This document shows positions 4,696 through 5,705 of a stretch of 5,705 nt of DNA, one piece after another. The notes under the pieces were generated by a model. It worked only from the letters and a program-made list of their open reading frames with translations, made no database searches and was not told the DNA's origin. Source of the stretch: Vitreoscilla sp. (GTDB lineage Bacteria; Pseudomonadota; Gammaproteobacteria; Burkholderiales; Burkholderiaceae); the NCBI GenBank assembly GCA_014378125.1, contig JACMOG010000255.1, forward strand, positions 1 to 5,705. Reading direction: 5' to 3'. Position numbers and translations under genes: made by a program. Position 1 is the first letter of the stretch. The number at the start of each line of letters is the position of its first letter.

Positions 4696-5019
4696 TCATT
4701 CCAGCAGGAACAGCGAGCACATCGCCACCGACACGAGCCCGCCCGCTGCGACGATGGCGCGGCAGCGCAGCATGGGCCCGGCGATCCACGCCAGCGCGAT
4801 GGCCGTCACCACCCAGGTGGTGAGCACCACGGCCGCGAGGAACAGCATCGGCTCGCCGATGAAGTCGTGCAGCAGGATGCCCGCGAGCGAGGCCGGCAGC
4901 AGGGCGAGGGCGAAGCAGCCGGCGTAGAACACCGGATCCGACAGCCCGATGCGGCGTCGCTGGCCGGGGCGATCCTCGATCTCCGACAGTTGGGGAACCT
5001 GGTCGAGCTGGTCGTACAT
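4696..5019 (-). CDS. Small three-helix membrane protein of unknown function (107 aa)
   Basis: I do not recognise a family. Residues 1-28 are polar and charged (MYDQLDQVPQLSEIEDRPGQRRR region), likely cytoplasmic, with a basic RRR cluster before the membrane. Three hydrophobic segments follow at about 29-50, 56-80 and 88-106, and the protein ends at the last helix with a single Glu. Short polar loops separate the helices (HDFIGEP; PMLRCR). No catalytic motif is evident. The start ATG 5017-5019 is supported by a strong AGGAGG (minus strand, bases 5025-5030) five bases upstream. The gene lies 54 bases after the stop of an EAL-domain gene on the same strand, with no T-tailed hairpin between them, so co-transcription is possible. 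It ends 31 bases from the convergent deacetylase gene, with a palindrome between. It is very likely a real gene; its role is unknown. Confidence 0.78.
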   Translation of the reverse strand: MYDQLDQVPQLSEIEDRPGQRRRIGLSDPVFYAGCFALALLPASLAGILLHDFIGEPMLFLAAVVLTTWVVTAIALAWIAGPMLRCRAIVAAGGLVSVAMCSLFLLE

Positions 5020-5024
5020 GGCCG

Positions 5025-5030
5025 CCTCCT
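5025..5030 (-). promoter_or_regulatory. Ribosome binding site of the small membrane protein gene
   Basis: AGGAGG on the minus strand, five bases before the ATG. It is the strongest Shine-Dalgarno sequence in the window and supports both the gene and its start. Confidence 0.85.
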
Positions 5031-5073
5031 GGGGAACCGCGTGCGTCCATTAACGCGCCGCGCGGCGGGGGCG

Positions 5074-5703
5074 TCAAGCCGTGACGGGGAAAACACCCGC
5101 GCGTTCGCGCAGGAACGCCTCGAACTGCTGGGCCGGCATCGGCCGGGCGAACAGGTAGCCCTGGCCCATCGAGCATTGCAGGCCGTCGAGGAAGTCGCGC
5201 TCGGCGGCGGTCTCGATGCCCTCGGCCACCACCTGCAGATCGAGCGCGCGCGCCATGTCGATGATGGCGCGCACGATGGCGGTGGTGCCGCGGCTGGCGA
5301 GCGCGTCGCGCACGAAGGACTGGTCGATCTTGAGCTTGTCCACGTTCAGGCGCTGCAGGTAGGCCAGGCTCGAATAGCCGGTGCCGAAGTCGTCGATGGC
5401 CAGGCTCACGCCCAGCTGCTTCAGGCTGTGCGCGGTGACGAGCACCTTGTCAGTCTCGCTCATCAGCACGGACTCGGTGATCTCGAGTTCGAGATGGCTC
5501 GCGGGCAGGCCGGCCGCCCCGAGCGCGCCGCCCACCTGGCCCACGAGATCGCCATGGCGGAACTGCAGGACGGACAGGTTCACCGCCAGGCGCGGCAACG
5601 CGAGATCGGCCGTGCGCCAGGGCGCGGCCTGCAGGCAGGCCTGGCGCGGCACCCAGGCGCCGATCTCCACGATGAGGCCGCCGTCCTCGGCCACGGGGAT
5701 GAA
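5074..5703 (-). CDS. EAL-domain c-di-GMP phosphodiesterase, C-terminal 209 residues (5' end outside window)
   Basis: The EAL domain hydrolyses the second messenger cyclic di-GMP to pGpG, lowering its level and generally favouring motility over biofilm. The fragment enters at the conserved FIPVAEDGGLIVEIG, just after where the EAL motif itself would be, and ends at the TGA read from 5076-5074. Catalytic landmarks of active enzymes are all present, numbering from the first visible residue: N42 in AVNLS, E74 in ELEITES, D104-D105 in DDFGTGYSS, K125 in KLKIDQSF, E161 in VAEGIET and Q181 in QGYLFARPMP. Loop 6 (DDFGTGYSSL) is canonical, which argues for an active phosphodiesterase. The domain is at the very C-terminus of its protein. 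GGDEF, PAS or membrane sensor domains may precede it outside the window. A GTG at 5694-5692 is inside the domain and is not the start. The small membrane protein gene follows after 54 bases on the same strand. Confidence 0.95.
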   Translation of the reverse strand, partial: FIPVAEDGGLIVEIGAWVPRQACLQAAPWRTADLALPRLAVNLSVLQFRHGDLVGQVGGALGAAGLPASHLELEITESVLMSETDKVLVTAHSLKQLGVSLAIDDFGTGYSSLAYLQRLNVDKLKIDQSFVRDALASRGTTAIVRAIIDMARALDLQVVAEGIETAAERDFLDGLQCSMGQGYLFARPMPAQQFEAFLRERAGVFPVTA

Positions 5704-5705
5704 CT

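Noticed and set aside
5056..5067. GC palindrome CGCCGCGCGGCG as a terminator of the EAL gene
   Set aside because: It is only 12 bases with no loop and no T-run; such runs are common by chance in this composition.

Overview
The window is high-GC DNA whose proteins look betaproteobacterial, most likely Burkholderiales. The pointers are an Fe-type superoxide dismutase, a LivK-type amino-acid-binding protein of the kind abundant in that order, and strong GC bias at third codon positions. Taxonomy is an inference from protein style only. The window holds six genes, two of them cut by its ends. There are no tRNA or rRNA genes, transposases, CRISPR arrays or phage genes.

Layout from left to right: (1) the 3' end of sodB (+), closed by a textbook intrinsic terminator. 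(2) A CPBP-family intramembrane protease (-), convergent with sodB. (3) A gene-free divergent interval of about 500 bases with several palindromes. (4) A periplasmic branched-chain amino acid-type substrate-binding protein (+) with a well-placed ribosome binding site, a possibly structured leader, and a UUCG hairpin followed by a strong terminator. (5) A 330-base gap with a 15-17-bp tandem repeat array and a very stable GC hairpin. (6) A small secreted protein of unknown function (+). (7) A terminator-like hairpin ending only 20 bases before a secreted NodB-type polysaccharide deacetylase homologue (+), whose first catalytic motif is altered. (8) A perfect 22-bp palindrome between convergent genes. 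(9) A small three-helix membrane protein (-). (10) The C-terminal two thirds of an EAL c-di-GMP phosphodiesterase domain (-), on the same strand as the small membrane protein and 54 bases upstream of it.

The genes do not form one pathway. Most appear to be single transcription units bounded by hairpins; the only plausible operon is the EAL gene plus the small membrane protein. Three of the four complete + strand or boundary-defined products are exported or membrane proteins. I see no convincing new multi-gene system. The best leads are the NodB homologue lacking the usual motif-1 aspartates, the repeat array and hairpin upstream of the small secreted protein, and the palindrome at the convergent junction.
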